Position numbers and translations under genes: made by a program. The notes under the pieces were generated by a model, which saw only the letters and a list, made by a program, of their open reading frames with translations, was not told the origin of the DNA and made no database searches. Of a DNA stretch of 64,000 bases, positions 21,641 through 33,482 are shown piece by piece. This stretch comes from Reticulitermes speratus. Taxonomy: Eukaryota > Arthropoda > Insecta > Blattodea > Rhinotermitidae. The DNA lies in assembly GCA_021186555.1 (NCBI GenBank), contig JAJKFL010000008.1, positions 14,005,936-14,069,935 of the forward strand, written 5' to 3'. Numbering within the stretch: position 1 is the stretch's first letter; every line of letters begins with the position of its first letter.

Positions 21641-23309
21641 GAAGTTGTACTGGGATGATAAATCCAGGCTGAGGTATGAGAATCATGTAGACTTCTTGAA
21701 ATATATCAAAAATGACTACAAATTATTGGTTGAAATACCTGACAGTACAGAACACACAGAAAGCCTAGGTTTACTTCGGAGGCTAAAGTATTAAACTGTA
21801 GACCGATCTTAGAGAAAGAGTATGTGAGTCCTATCAGAGTCTATTTTGGGGCTGTTATTAACACGGTAAGAGCCTTCATGTTATATGATAGGCGGAGAAT
21901 TTTTCGAAGAGCTGACTAACTGTCCAGTTTTCCAGAAGGTAACTGCTCCGTGGAGTTACTTTGATTTTCTCCCCCTCAAATTCGACAGTTAGACACATTT
22001 GGTTTTGCAGATCATTAAGATGCTCGGTGTCGCGTGGCTTTCCTGCCACTGCTCGAGATCATTCTCACAGTCATGCCAAAGTGTTCAGCTAAGGTGAAGT
22101 TGCAAGAAGTGGCTGGTTTCTTGTAGGCAACAAATGTACAGCAATAAGAAGCTGGTAAGTAAAAATTACGTAACCAGCTCCGTGTGAACAAGTGACAACC
22201 GGTTTACCGTGCAATAAACAGCTGACTTCGCAACGGAAGTGTTAGTCTTGTTTCGCTCTTCGGGAACCTCCAGCCAGTAATATTATAACTGTTCTATCCC
22301 TAGTCTGTAAGGTATAGAAAGTAAGATTTGCTATTTTAATTTATGCGGGGGTTTGAGATACTGGCATGTCACTGAGTAGGCCGTAAGCCTGTAGGCTCTT
22401 TCAGATTCCATTTTCACTGATCACTGACTCTTTATTAATGACGAGATTTATATTGTCTAAATTGTATGGTAATTTATTAATAATGAATTACACATGATGT
22501 AGATTAAGCTGTTGTAGCATATTTTAAGGTATTATCTCAGAATTTGCCAGTGCGACTGATGAAATTATCAGAAACTGTCAATAAGAACAGACGCCGGTCG
22601 ACACTGACTTAGGCCCTCTGGTGGTCCTGCTGGTGTGTTCGTACTTCTAAATATACCGAATATTTCCATGTAGACCTCTAGATGTAGTCCATATAGTTGC
22701 TGGAAATTCGTGCAGTTAACGTGACAACTTGCATGGCGAAGAGAGGCAACTCAGTTACAGTTTGCATGGCAAAGTTATTGACACCAAGCCCACCGGCGTT
22801 TGAAAGTCACGGACGTTTATGACGCACCCGCATAGTTACGAAAACAGACCGTTTGGTCCATCCTACCCCTCCTTATGTCTGTCCGTCCGTTCGTCCTTCG
22901 TCTGTCTGGTCGCATGGACCAAGGCGCCTGCGGCTAGACAGGTTTTCATGAAATTATTTTCTCAGGGACTTTATTGAAGTCTATCTAGAGAACTTAATTT
23001 GTTTAAACTCGGATAAAAGTAACAGACGCTTTACACGAAGACAACATACATTTATGGCAATATCTCACTGACTGCTTTTTCGGCTGTGAAGAGTTTCAGA
23101 TACATTTACAGAAGAAGTCAAAAGAGATTTTACGTCAAATACATATTTTTTTTTGCGAAAGTCATACCGTTTAAGAAATAACTGAAGAAACACGATAGAG
23201 TCATAATTACGTATAGATGTGTGGCGCCGTGACTTGATTCACTGAAACAGTATTACTATCCTTGTGTCACGTTTCTATGCAGTTATCAGTTTTTTTCCTT
23301 TACGCGATT
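21641..23309. other. Unassigned DNA, 1.7 kb
   Basis: A small TGTCCGTCCGTTCGTC-type pyrimidine-rich patch lies near 22873-22910. Its neighbourhood resembles the CAGACAGACAG ends of some insect repeats, as at 57.4 kb. Nothing else recognised. Confidence 0.4.
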
Positions 23310-23323
23310 TACGTGATGCGTAA

Positions 23324-23629
23324 AGGTAAAGCAATCCCATTACAGGCCTGGACAGACCCTTAGGGTTCCAAAAGGTTGAGGCTCCCAGATTTCTAGACAA
23401 TCGGCACATGAAGGTGGTGAGGTTGTCAGCCCTACGCACCGGCCGCCTTTACCCCCCAGTAAATATTCCTGGTACTCATTTCTGTTAGAGCCTGAGTCGA
23501 TCCCAGGGCCATAGTGCGACCGAAACGATTATGTCAAGGAAACATTCCAATAACACCATCGGGAATCGAACCCGCGACGTTCCGGTTTGTAGCGTAGTGC
23601 CTCAACCAACTGCGCCACCGCGCGCCCCG
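23324..23629 (-). repeat. SINE family C, full length, perfect TSD
   Basis: Flanked by a 14-bp TSD, TACGTGATGCGTAA (23310-23323 and 23630-23643). The minus strand starts GGGGCGCGCGGTGGCGCAGT with a good A box and GGGTTCGATTCCCG as B box. It has a body with GCCCTGGGATCGACTCAGGC and AAGGCGGCCGGTGCGTAGGG, and ends in TTACCTTTAC. The ACCTTT-type tail resembles family B. Confidence 0.92.
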
Positions 23630-23643
23630 TACGTGATGCGTAA

Positions 23644-25231
23644 TTAAGGAAAATAAAAACTTGCAAATGCTTTCGAGATTGTAGTTGGAAAATCTGAGGG
23701 GAAGAGAATACTTTGGAGCTACGTGTGTAGTTGGAAGGGCTGCACCAAAATGTAACTTAAAGGAATAATTTGTGAGAGATTTGGACTGGTATTTTCGCGT
23801 TTATTTGTAAAAAAAATGTCCTTACTAACCCCTGTCAGGATTTCTTGCGTTTTTGTGCTTACATAATTTATTTTCGTCCAGTGCATTTACCTTTACATTT
23901 TATCAACATAGAGTAGACGCTGATATATGTAATTCGTTTTAATTTATCCCTTAATTTGTAGGAAAAATCAGTTGATGAAGAGGTAAATACGCATTATTTC
24001 ATGCACTTAATGACGCAGCATTCACTGTCGCTGTGTACATCCTGTAATATGACGCTGTTGCGAGAATATTTCCGGAAGTATTGCTTGTGTTCTCGTGGCT
24101 GGTAGAGTGGGAATATCACGCGGAATGTGTCACGTCAGATCCTGTCACCAGACGACATGAAATTCCAACGCCTTGCTCCTGATTATCGCCCCATCCGTTC
24201 TTTTTCCCCCGTTTTTTATTATTTATTATTTAAATGAAATGGCAAGAATACCCGGTGGTCCGTCTCATAATGTCTTAATCTGTGTATTCATGTGAGATAG
24301 CAGTGGCTTCCATGGCCACCGAGAAGGGATTCGGGCCCCGGTGAAAAACTTTTTCGGGCCCCCCCAGCAAGGGCGGACCGGCTAAAAGTCTTTACACGAC
24401 ATTTGTTTTGATGTGCAAAGAAAGAACTCTGCCCTGGCTGTCAGTTGCAGAGGTACTTGGGCTTGGTCTGAAAAGGTTAAATTGTACAGTCGACAAATAA
24501 TGATATTACCGAAAAGACAAAAGCATATACAACGTATTCGGACCCAGGACCCCCTTCCGGATTACCGGGTTCCGGTAATTTTTACTGGCTTCCTTCACTC
24601 TCGTCGGCACTGTTGGCTTCACATCGCTCTAATAAAAGCACTGTTTTGAGTCCTTATTTATAAAGATATCGCCTTTACTCCGCAAATAAACCCCATTGAT
24701 AAACTAACCGTAACGAATTTTTGTTGGCAAACCTAAGAGGAACTACCTGCTTTTAAGAAAGAGGGGAAGTAGAATGGTAATATTATGCTAGATTTTCTGA
24801 TTTGTAATTGTGGGGGCGGCCTTTGATATTACAGTTGTGTTTTCATTTATTTGCCTATTTGGTCCTGATTTAAGGACGTTGTGAATAACTCGAATTATAC
24901 AGCATCGAATGGAATCTTTACAGGAAGATGAGATGCTTTGCTGCGCGCATTTCCAATGTCGCTTACCGAAGCGAAAACTAAGTATTATGGTGAGTATATA
25001 GCTATTTTCTGTATCCCTTGCGAATGTCGAAATAATTGGAAGTGAGCGAACTGACGAGAATTGTAACGCTATGCGTACATTTCCACAGCAGTCAACGGTG
25101 GTCTGCCGAATATACACGAATATTCCCGAAGTCTGATAGTCTCCGTAACAACTCAAATAGGCTCTCTCCCTCCTGAATTTGCGTGTACCTTTAGTATGAT
25201 GTGCATGTATAGGCTACTATGGATATAAGTA
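23644..25231. other. Unassigned DNA, 1.6 kb
   Basis: A GC-rich patch with GGGCCCCGG and GGGCCCCCCC lies at 24335-24380. A minus-strand open frame of 122 codons (24788-25156) has no motif I recognise. Confidence 0.4.
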
Positions 25232-25792
25232 CAGTGTATCCACAAAGTCCCTTCGGGGTTTTGAAAAATTGTGGCGCCAAACAAATTGAGCTAGCCACAT
25301 GCGGTTTGCGGCAGATTACAGTGAAACTCTGGAAGTTTTTTACTGACCTCAGTAGACCTCGATGTGGGCTCCCTTGGTAGCACGGAGAACGTCCAGACGA
25401 TATTCGAGCTCTTGCCATGTTCTGTGGAGCATGTCCGCTGGAATAGCCGAGATCGCATTCACCAGACATAACACCACTGGATTTTTTCCTGTGGGGTTAT
25501 GTCAAGAGCAATGTGTTCCGAACACCAGTTAACGGACTTGATGACCTGAAGACCCAAATCAGGAATGCGATCTCGGCTATTCCAGCGGACATGCTCCACA
25601 GAACATGGCAAGAGCTCGAATATAGTCTGGACGTTCTCCGTGCTACCAAGGGAGCCCACATCGAGGTCTACTGAGGTCAGTAAAAAACTTCCAGAGTTTC
25701 ACTGTAATCTGCCGCAAACCGCATGTGGCTTGCTCAATTTGTTTGCGCGCCACAATTTTTCAAAACCCCGAAGGGACTTTGTGGACACACTG
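25232..25792. mobile_element. Palindromic mariner-derived element
   Basis: 561 bp between TA dinucleotides (25230-25231 and 25793-25794), as expected for Tc1/mariner insertion. The left arm 25232-25460 is the inverse of the right arm 25563-25792 over about 230 bp, with few mismatches. The 102-bp centre occurs once. Each arm is the 3' end of a mariner-like transposon, including the last codons of its transposase and the terminal inverted repeat CAGTGTGTCCACAAAGTCCC. Long-armed derivatives like this can form when the end of an element is copied in inverted form. Confidence 0.88.
25462..25674 (+). pseudogene. Mariner-like transposase, last 70 codons
   Basis: An open frame runs from the centre into the right arm and ends in TGA at 25672-25674. 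It begins PDITPLDFFLWGYVKS, holding the third catalytic aspartate of the DDE/D triad, and continues VFRTPVNGLDDLKTQIRNAI and PADMLHRTWQELEYSLDVL before ending ATKGAHIEVY. The family protein is roughly 340 residues, so about four fifths, including the other two catalytic acids and the DNA-binding half, are absent. It cannot be a working transposase. The left arm encodes the same C-terminus from the TWQELEY side on the opposite strand. Confidence 0.82.
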
Positions 25793-25932
25793 TATAACTG
25801 GAAGCTAACTGAAGGCGCTACTACAGCAGTTACTTGATTAAAATTTTGTTCCTATCGAGATAGGGAAATAAGAAGACAACACATTATAATCATTACGCCT
25901 ACATTTCCAAACTTGTTAGAAGACAGATTGGA

Positions 25933-26225
25933 GCCGGGATAGCTCAGTTAGTATAGTGACTAGGCTACGAGTTGGACATGCTGAAAATCGTGGTTCGACG
26001 ACTGGCAGGGGCAAGAATTTATCTCTCCAAAGGCTTAACAGTGACTCAGCATCTCACTCAGCCTCTTATTCAGTGGGTACCGGGGACTCTGCCCGGGATA
26101 AGAAGGCCGGGGATTGAGTCTGACCACGCATCCTATTCACCACCGATGTTAAGAATAAGTGGAGCTGTACCTACGCTTCCAAATCTGCCATGGCATACAT
26201 GCAAAAAAATTTACCTTTACCTGTA
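25933..26225 (+). repeat. SINE family B, full length, diverged
   Basis: Head GCCGGGATAGCTCAGTTAGT carries a canonical A box (TAGCTCAGTTAG). The B box has decayed to GTGGTTCGACGACTGG. The body runs to CTTATTCAGTGGGTACC and TTAAGAATAAGTGGAGC, and the end is TTTACCTTTACCTGTA. Confidence 0.85.
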
Positions 26226-26607
26226 AAAGATATATTGAACGGGGATAGAGATCGATCTTATGTGTACAAAAGAAGTTTTACATTCGACATCAAACTGATT
26301 CTCCTTGAAAAGCTATTGGTGACTCATCTAGTTAAGAAAATTGTCACTTTTTAGGAAACTCGTGCAATTATTTCCGTGTCCTTATCAAAGCCACATTTTC
26401 AAACCCCATTTATTTAAGATCCGTTTTAATAATATTATTCTTCTACGCCTAAATCTTCAGAGTAGTCTATGTCCTTTAGTTTTGCAACTAAAATGTATGT
26501 ATTTCTCATCTTTCACATGCGTGCTGTGCGCCCCCTCCATCTCGCCCTCCGTTAATTCTTCGCAGTAATAACATTTAGTGAAGGGCTCAAATTAAGAAGA
26601 TTCTCAT
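26226..26607. other. Unassigned DNA
   Basis: Nothing recognised. Confidence 0.4.
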
Positions 26608-26822
26608 TACGCACACGTCCAGACCGGAACCTATGGTCTACCCAGCCTCCTGTACAATGGGTATCGGGTCATTCCCGGGGGGAAAGCGGCTGGGGCGTGG
26701 TGTTGACCACCCACCCCATCTAGCGCCGAGGTTAAAAAGAAAGAGTACAGCTATACCTCTACTCCCCCTCTGGGCCTTCATGGCCTGTTATAGGGTGAAC
26801 TTTACCTTTTACCTTTACCTCA
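26608..26822 (+). repeat. SINE family B, 5'-truncated
   Basis: Starts at CACGTCCAGACCGG and lacks the tRNA head. Body CCGGGGGGAAAGCGGCTGGG, TAGCGCCGAGGTTAAAAAGA, GGGCCTTCATGGCC, ending in three ACCTTT-like units. Confidence 0.85.
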
Positions 26823-26994
26823 TTACCTCAAGTAAGTCGCCAAATTCTATTAGTGCGTTTGACGTATTCATCACTAACCGGGTACAAACTGTGTGTGTAC
26901 GAAAATTTACTATCAAATACACAAAATCAATATATTATGTGTCCGTGTCGGTGTATTATTAACCACTATTCCATTCCAAAGTGTCGGTTAAGTG

Positions 26995-27020
26995 ATATAT
27001 ATATATATATATATATATAT
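26995..27020. repeat. (AT)n microsatellite
   Basis: About 13 AT units. Confidence 0.9.
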
Positions 27021-27021
27021 C

Positions 27022-27649
27022 ACTATTTGGGCCTCCCTCAGTTCGCGTGAGAATAGTCCTAAGTTTCTTTATTGACATCTGAAAGATATAGGCCTATGAT
27101 ATGGGGGGATTTTCTACTACACAATTCCATAATTGCCGGCCGAAATTTTCTGTTTTCATTGAGCATCACGCTAAACTTTTCGATCTTACTGTAGTGCTTC
27201 AAAATGACCTTGACTTGCAATAACAGTCTTTTATTTCACTATGAAGTTCAGTATGAAATTCAACGAATTTGCATGTTGTATTCAATTACGAGTGATGTGT
27301 GTAATATTTCCAGAAGATTCACCAAGTGAACGCGAATAACGGATGTCGTCACGATCTGCTTATCGGCTTCTTTTACCTCCGAAACTATTAAAACGATTTC
27401 TACGAGATTTCGAATCGGATATACTCTACTGCAAAGCTGGTAGTTTAATTTCTTTCTTATTCTATTTGTATACAGGTGATACAAACCCGTTCTGATATTC
27501 AGAATTTTATTCTGCTTCTGGGACTTCCCACGTCTCTGTATCTTTTCGGATTATACAGGTATTCTGATTTCAGTTCGAATGTGATCTGATCTTGTGTTTG
27601 TCTGCTTTTAATGTCTCATGACCACCATTTTCATTTAGTGGTGCTTACG
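27022..27649. other. Unassigned DNA
   Basis: Nothing recognised. Confidence 0.4.
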
Positions 27650-27840
27650 CATTAACCTGGTTCGATCTCCGATAGGGGCATAAATTTTTTTATTCTACGG
27701 CTCTGAGTTATTGTCCGCTACCGGTGGAGGGATCCCTGGACAGTAGAACGGCCATGAAGCTGCCAACTCACCTGTATATAATGCCGCGGTTGAGAGTATG
27801 TGGCTCTTCGTCTCCACTACCCACGTTCCTTCGTAATCTT
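27650..27840 (+). repeat. SINE family B, strongly diverged
   Basis: A B-box remnant, GGTTCGATCTCCG, is followed at the right spacing by GGGGCATAAATTTTTTTATT, ATGCCGCGGTTGAGAGTATG and TGGCTCTTCGTCTCCACTAC, which keep the family order. An old copy. Confidence 0.5.
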
Positions 27841-28094
27841 TGTGATTAGTGAAACACATAGACAATATTATCTTTAAATTTACATATTTGCTGTCCGTTT
27901 TCTAAATCGGAGCAGGCAGTTTGAGTTTAACCGTGGATTTCCTAATTTACTCCGGAAAGTGCTGGAATATTATAAACAGTAAACCGTAGCCGCGTGTTTA
28001 TAATTTTCTCTAAAGTGTCATTCACAGTCTTGCGTTCAGTTTTCAAACAAACCAAGAAAATGTATTTAATTTGTATTCACCGTGCATCTTGTAT

Positions 28095-28214
28095 AAATTA
28101 AAATTCAAACCAACTTGATGCACACTCATTGTTGACTTCTTCTATTGTTGCCGCTCACTTTGATGTTTATATATGTAGGTTGAGTGTGCATCAAGTTGGT
28201 TTTAATTTTAATTT
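28095..28214. mobile_element. Small inverted-repeat element (MITE-like)
   Basis: 34-bp arms (28095-28128 and 28181-28214) are inverse copies with about one mismatch: CCAACTTGATGCACACTCA left and TGAGTGTGCATCAAGTTGG right. The 52-bp centre is unique. The sequence AAACCAAGAAAA occurs on both sides (about 28049 and 28214) and may mark an older duplication. Superfamily unknown. Confidence 0.75.
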
Positions 28215-28857
28215 AAACCAAGAAAAATTTGTTTTCTCGGTTTGCAGTTTTATTTATGAGTGACTGGAAACATTCCGGTCGGAACCACAGGGAGTCGAAT
28301 GTCGCTTCTTTCAACTGGAGGACTTTGATATGTTCCATCAGACAGGTCTCATTTCTCTATTCTGGGGCACAGAAATTGGCCTGTTAATTGTGAAACTCGT
28401 TGTTAGGTGACTGTACCTAAAAGAAGGATGGAGGGGAGAGTCATTGTGGCAGGACCTGTACTTGTTCTTGCTGCGGCTTTCTGTGTACTTGCCTCACACA
28501 ATTCAGTCTGTCTGTAGCAGCCTATATGGTAACAGCTAATTCCAGTGCAGTTATGTTTTGTCAATCTCGAGAGTGAATTGCTTTCTACAGGGAGGGCGGG
28601 GCACAGACCAAGACAGGTGAGTGCGGCTCGGGAGTCACAACTGAGCTAATTTATAGGACGTGTGAGCCTCTAATGCAGAAAACAAGTCATTCAGTGCAGA
28701 CGAACATATGCAGCAAAGAGCTGCAGTTTATGACTCAAAGTACTGGAGGAAAGACTTAGAGGACGTTGAAATGAATATAGGCGTTAGTCAAATAAAAAAC
28801 TATTTTCAGTGTGTTTAAATTTTTGAAACACTCCGTAGAGTTATAAAGATTGTATAG
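28215..28857. other. Unassigned DNA
   Basis: Nothing recognised. Confidence 0.4.
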
Positions 28858-28972
28858 CAGGGGTGCACAAATTTACTGAAAATCTAAGTTTATATGAAGC
28901 AAGCTCTATACTGAGGACCCAAAAATATTAGACACCACCGCACAAAATGTAGCTGGGATTTGTGCACTCTTG
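28858..28972. mobile_element. Short hAT-type MITE
   Basis: 115 bp with inverted ends (CAGGGGTGCACAAAT left, CAAGAGTGCACAAAT read from the right) and an 8-bp TSD matching at 6 of 8 bases (28850-28857 and 28973-28980). A CA start and an 8-bp TSD are hAT features. It has no coding capacity. Confidence 0.6.
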
Positions 28973-28980
28973 TTTTATAA

Positions 28981-30458
28981 TAGAGTATATCCGTATTCTG
29001 AATTAAAAAAAAAAAAATGGACAGAAGTTGTAGGTGAGTGGGGAGAAAGATTAACATTTTATTTGGGCACTTAATAGTAACATTAAGATTTGAAAGTTTA
29101 AGGAATAAATGGAATGAAAACTGTTATATATTATTATATATTATTATTATTGTATTATTATTATTAACGTTTAAGATTTTATATTAATATGACTTACCTA
29201 CTTTTAAAGATACTACAAATTAAATTGTGATTATGGAACCTGTAGTTAAAGCGCATTCAGTCTCAACCTTTAAAGTGACCGGCTGCACACTGGACTGCCA
29301 AAGTTTGGTTTGTGGTTTTATGATATTTTCCTTCACCATCACATCCATTACGACTTTGGGCTCACCCAGTCTCGTATCTGAGTAAAGCTGTGTGAGGTGA
29401 AGCTCGCTACTGGCCACCCACTATGCCGAAGTTATGAATACTTGGCGCTTTTGGTTCAGTCCTCCTGAGGACTTCATGTGTTGTGCTGAAGCATATGGAC
29501 AATGCATATTTTAATAGATATGAGCTCTACAAGACGCTGAAAATTAAAAATTAAATCTCTGGTCTTCTAGGTCTACATGTTGTCATAACCCAAAAGCATG
29601 CAACTTTAAATACATCTTTACTTTATACCAAGGTTATGTATAAAATATAAGAAATTACTTTTGATTAGTGGATGTGAAACTTTGCCTTTGACTGTGAGAG
29701 AATAAATGAAATACAGAAGGCTACGAGGGGATGGTATGTGACTTGGATAGAGGAGACACGGAATAAGTACAGAGTTTTGGTGGCGAAATTACTTGAAGGG
29801 CTTTTCCATGTTAGATTAAAGGAGATGAGAAGATAACATTAGGCAAGGTCTTTGTGAAGTAAGTTTTGAAATTGGCGTGGGTGATGATCTGTCGGAATCA
29901 CCTTAAGATATTTTCTTCGGTTTTGGTGACAATGAAATTTTTTTTTGGTTGATGTGCCATGTGATGTAACTTACCCCTTCATTAGCATTTATGCCTTTTT
30001 TAACAATTGGTTTTAGCAGTAGCAGACTTTCCTTTTCTTTTGTGAGGGGAATGAAAATGAAGTTGTGTTTCGTTTGGCGGTAACGTTTTTTTGTTTAGAA
30101 ACTGTATGTTAAATTCTATTTACGCAGACAAATAAATGCGATTTTTAATTAGTTAATCAGTGAAGTACAGCATACAAAGTATAGACTCGTACTTTACAGA
30201 ATCTGTTACCGTAAATCACATTTTTACCCCATCCGTTTGGATTGCTTGCCTATGTGAATATTAGGGTGTAACAGATAATTTTAGTAGTGGGAGAGTAGTG
30301 TTTTGCCTGGGGGAGAAGTGGAATTGATATGTATTCTGTTTGGAGGGGATAGGAAATTTGGTTACTTTTTAAATATTCCGTACTGTAATTTCAGTACTGT
30401 TATTAAACGTCAAGTTTATATAATTTTAAGAGGATTCATCCCTGTTGTGTTTTAGATA
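28981..30458. other. Unassigned AT-rich DNA, 1.5 kb
   Basis: Has an ATT-rich simple stretch at 29128-29166. Nothing else recognised. Confidence 0.4.
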
Positions 30459-30754
30459 ACAAGAATCACATAGATTCAGTCGAACACAACAGTTCTTTTA
30501 TTCAGTATCAACTCAACAACATGTTTCGGCCTAATAGGTCATTATGAGGTTGGCAAGAATGGAAGATTACATACACAGTTTTGATTAGCCATGCAACTGT
30601 GTATTTTTCTTCTTAAATTTATGTACTGGTGAATGTGGGCATTACTGTGTATTTAATCTTCCATTCTTGCCAACCTATGATGGCCCATTGGGCCGAAACT
30701 TTTTGTTGAGTTGAAACGAATTGTTATGTTCGAGTGAAAGTACTCTGATTCTTA
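30459..30754. repeat. Foldback family FB-2 with two arms
   Basis: The outer arms pair (AAGAATCA at 30461, TGATTCTT at 30747), as do the inner parts (GGTTGGCAAGAATGGAAGAT left, ATCTTCCATTCTTGCCAACC-type right). Each arm holds a hammerhead-like core pointing outward: minus strand near 30510-30555 (GGCC-GAAACAUGUU-GUUG) and plus strand near 30670-30712 (hairpin GGCCC-AUU-GGGCC, then GAAAC). CAAC in front can pair with GUUG behind. Confidence 0.8.
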
Positions 30755-31718
30755 TTAAGTGTATATACTTTAAATTAAAGTGTGATTAAATATTGATTAA
30801 CCGTTTAAAGGCTAACACTTATCTAAATTATATACAGATACTCGTTCCAACACAGACCGTATTAAAAGATCAATTATATTAATGTTGTTTAGGGAAATAA
30901 TTCCTGTTCGTCCTGAGATTCGTATGGAACACAAAAGTACACTGTGTGGGGGGAAAAATGTAGAGTTTCTGCATGCTGCAGCAGGCGATACATATGGTTA
31001 CCACCGGGGTAAAGCGACTAATACGCTGTGCACTAAAGCACGTGACCTTTACAACGTACGTATGTGAGCTGTTTGAGCGACTAGCTTGTTTTGAATTCCA
31101 TAGCTTACTGGTCGCTGCATGACATGTAAGTTTAGCAAACACTGCAAAATTGACGTCCCTCAAGCTGTTCGTTACTCAGTGGATAGTCATAAGGTCGTAG
31201 GTCTCAGAGTATATTTATTAGTGACGTGAAAGGGACTGTTTTTGTTTGCGAAGGTACATTTCGGGACAGGAGAAACAAGCAACAAATGCGACAAATCCCA
31301 ATGACAAAGACCATTGACAGCCGTTGACAGGAAATTAAAATAAAAAGCCGTGAATTAAAAAAAGTTTCAAGTCTTTTGGCTATTTTGCTTTTACTAAATT
31401 TTTATGAAAGTTTCGGTTTATTTTCGAAGCTGGTCTCATTATCACCATTTCTTTCTAGTTTCTGTCTTACGACAAGTTCATGGCCTTTTCCAAAGCGAGT
31501 TCTCCACCTAGCGCTTCCTCTGTCAATTTCCAGTGAATGCGTCTGTAAAACAAAAATTAAATATTTGTATTTTCAAAACTCATTACCCTATGCACATTTT
31601 TTGCTTAGGGATATCGTATCGGTATATGTCAAATGAAACTCCATCACAGTTATTTTAAGTGTTTGCAGGGTCACAGAACTTTGTTTTTTGTAAGTCGTTT
31701 TTTCGTTTGTAACTTTGT
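30755..31718. other. Unassigned DNA
   Basis: Nothing recognised. Confidence 0.4.
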
Positions 31719-31762
31719 ACGCCTGAAGATGATTATGGAAGGAATCGAAATATTTTAGGTGA
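31719..31762 (+). other. Isolated hammerhead-like motif
   Basis: CUGAAGA (31723-31729), an extra U, hairpin GAUU with AAUC, then GAAA. The palindrome after it has decayed (AUAUUU), and no helix I pairing is evident. No inverted partner is nearby. Confidence 0.35.
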
Positions 31763-31768
31763 AAGCCT

Positions 31769-32599
31769 GAACTCAGAATAGATGATCATAAACTTACATT
31801 GGGGCGATTTCGATAAAAAGTTTGTGATTATAAAAATTAAGCCTAAATAGATATTACTTGTAATACACATACGTTGTCTACACAAATAAAGTAAGATAAT
31901 TTTTACTGATAACTTGTCACCACATCTTCAGCTGTTTACACTACTAAAACAAACTAATTATTAATTACGACTTGTCACCAAACCTTCAATTTTTCACTCA
32001 GTTTCAACAAGAACTTTGTTATACCTCCAATTATTCTTTCTAAAATGATTCTGTATGTTGTATCAAGACAAAACTTAACGGAACGCTCTGAAACAGTGAT
32101 AGCAAATGAAGGTTAACGAGCACTTAAAACAATAAATTGAATGGAAAGAATTAGGTACTTAAATTTTAAGTTCTCCTTCGTGACCTGCTGAATCATAGGT
32201 TCTCAAGCATAAAAACTGTTATTGCAGGCTATAGTGAGCTAATTAAAAGACTGGCACACACAGAAAGATAACTTGAATCGAGTCAACTGGCATTCATTCG
32301 TCTACCATACCATTAATACTGAAAGCATAATGATGAAGATTGTCGAAAACTGTCACGTAACTTGCATCTGCACGTCAGCATGAAGTAATATAACAGATTT
32401 GCAAGAATGAAGGTGAACAAATGTACAAATTGAAGCTTAATGTAAAGTTTCTTTTGTAGAGAAATAGCGTGTGGATGTATAACTAGGTACTTTCTGATTA
32501 AAAATTATATTCCAAAAGAAATTAATAACAGATTAAATTCGGAGAATGTTTCTTACAGATAAAATTAGGATCTTTTATTTCTCTTCTCATATCCAAGAA
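31769..32599. other. Unassigned AT-rich DNA
   Basis: Nothing recognised. Confidence 0.4.
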
Positions 32600-32745
32600 A
32601 CGATTATTAAAATACAGAAAACTGTAATTTTACCCGCTCTTTTATACGGATGTGAAACCTGATTTTCACGGTAAGGGAAGATCAAAGTGTGATTATATCT
32701 AAGAAGAAAATGCCAAGGAAAATATTGGAATCTAGGATGGAGCCT
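32600..32745 (+). mobile_element. RTE-like LINE fragment, end of reverse transcriptase
   Basis: Plus-strand codons IKIQKTVILPALLYGCET then a stop match the common motif K-VILPVLLYGCETW just after the reverse transcriptase palm and thumb of RTE-like LINEs. Next, with a frame shift, comes REDQSV-IISKKKMPRKI, matching EENRLRVFE-KVLRKIFG. It probably belongs to family F, upstream of the RRVFGPK segment at 16.0 and 21.5 kb. Confidence 0.6.
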
Positions 32746-32929
32746 GTAGGAAAGTGTATAGTCTAGAAGAGTCGTAATTGTTCTTGTACACTCTGTACAA
32801 TTAAAGCGACCAAATGGCCGGAATCAGATGCGTTTTGATAGGGACCAGTGTCGGGCGATTATCAGCGTGGTAATGAACTTCGAACTCGCGAGATTTGAGA
32901 TTCTTACAGCGGTGCTGTTGAGGGTAAAC

Positions 32930-33025
32930 CTAGAACTGTTTAATCCATGAAAACTAAGGCGCCAAGATTTTTCGAAACGTCGGGAATAGCTCGCCAAATG
33001 ACGAAGCATCACGTCTCAGAACACA
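32930..33025 (+). repeat. Foldback FB-1, single arm
   Basis: TTTTTCGAAACGTCGGGAAT followed by CCAAATGACGAAGCATCACG and TCTCAGAA has the order of the FB-1 right arm (GAAACGTCGGGAT, ATTACCCAGTGACGCAG, TCACATCCCAGAAG). The core hairpin is degraded. Confidence 0.55.
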
Positions 33026-33482
33026 CGAATTCTCAAACTTGAGGTTCGTACAGAGCGGGATTTTTGACTCACTGAATGACGCCAGCTCCACGCTGCATGG
33101 AGTCATTGTCCCTTGTCTAATGGCTCAGGAGAGGGTTCAGTAGCTGACTTTATTGAACACCGCAGCGAATCTTCTGTTTCCATTTCCATTTTATTGCGCA
33201 GCAGAGAAAATGTCAGTTTCAAAAAAGACTCTATTCCACTGAATTAGTTACAGGTACGGTTTTGTGTTGTATTTGTCTTATGTTGATGGCAGTTGTATTT
33301 TCACAGTCCTTATTGCATGTCAGGAAATCCTAACTGATTGTGACTTGTTACTTGCGGAATGCCGGATATAAATTACTGCAACAAATTAATGCTTTGCCTC
33401 CTGTCTTTTCCTAGAGCAATTAATTGTTCCAAAAAATCATACGTCTCCGAAAGCGAATTAAGGAAATCTTGATGATAAAAGT
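33026..33482. other. Unassigned DNA
   Basis: Nothing recognised. Confidence 0.4.

Noticed and set aside
24330-24380. GGGCCCCGG patch as a transposon end or CpG island promoter
   Set aside because: Too short and without inverse partner, TATA or initiator context that I can defend.
24788-25156. 122-codon minus-strand frame
   Set aside because: No motif, no codon bias, no splice context; length compatible with chance in a window this size.
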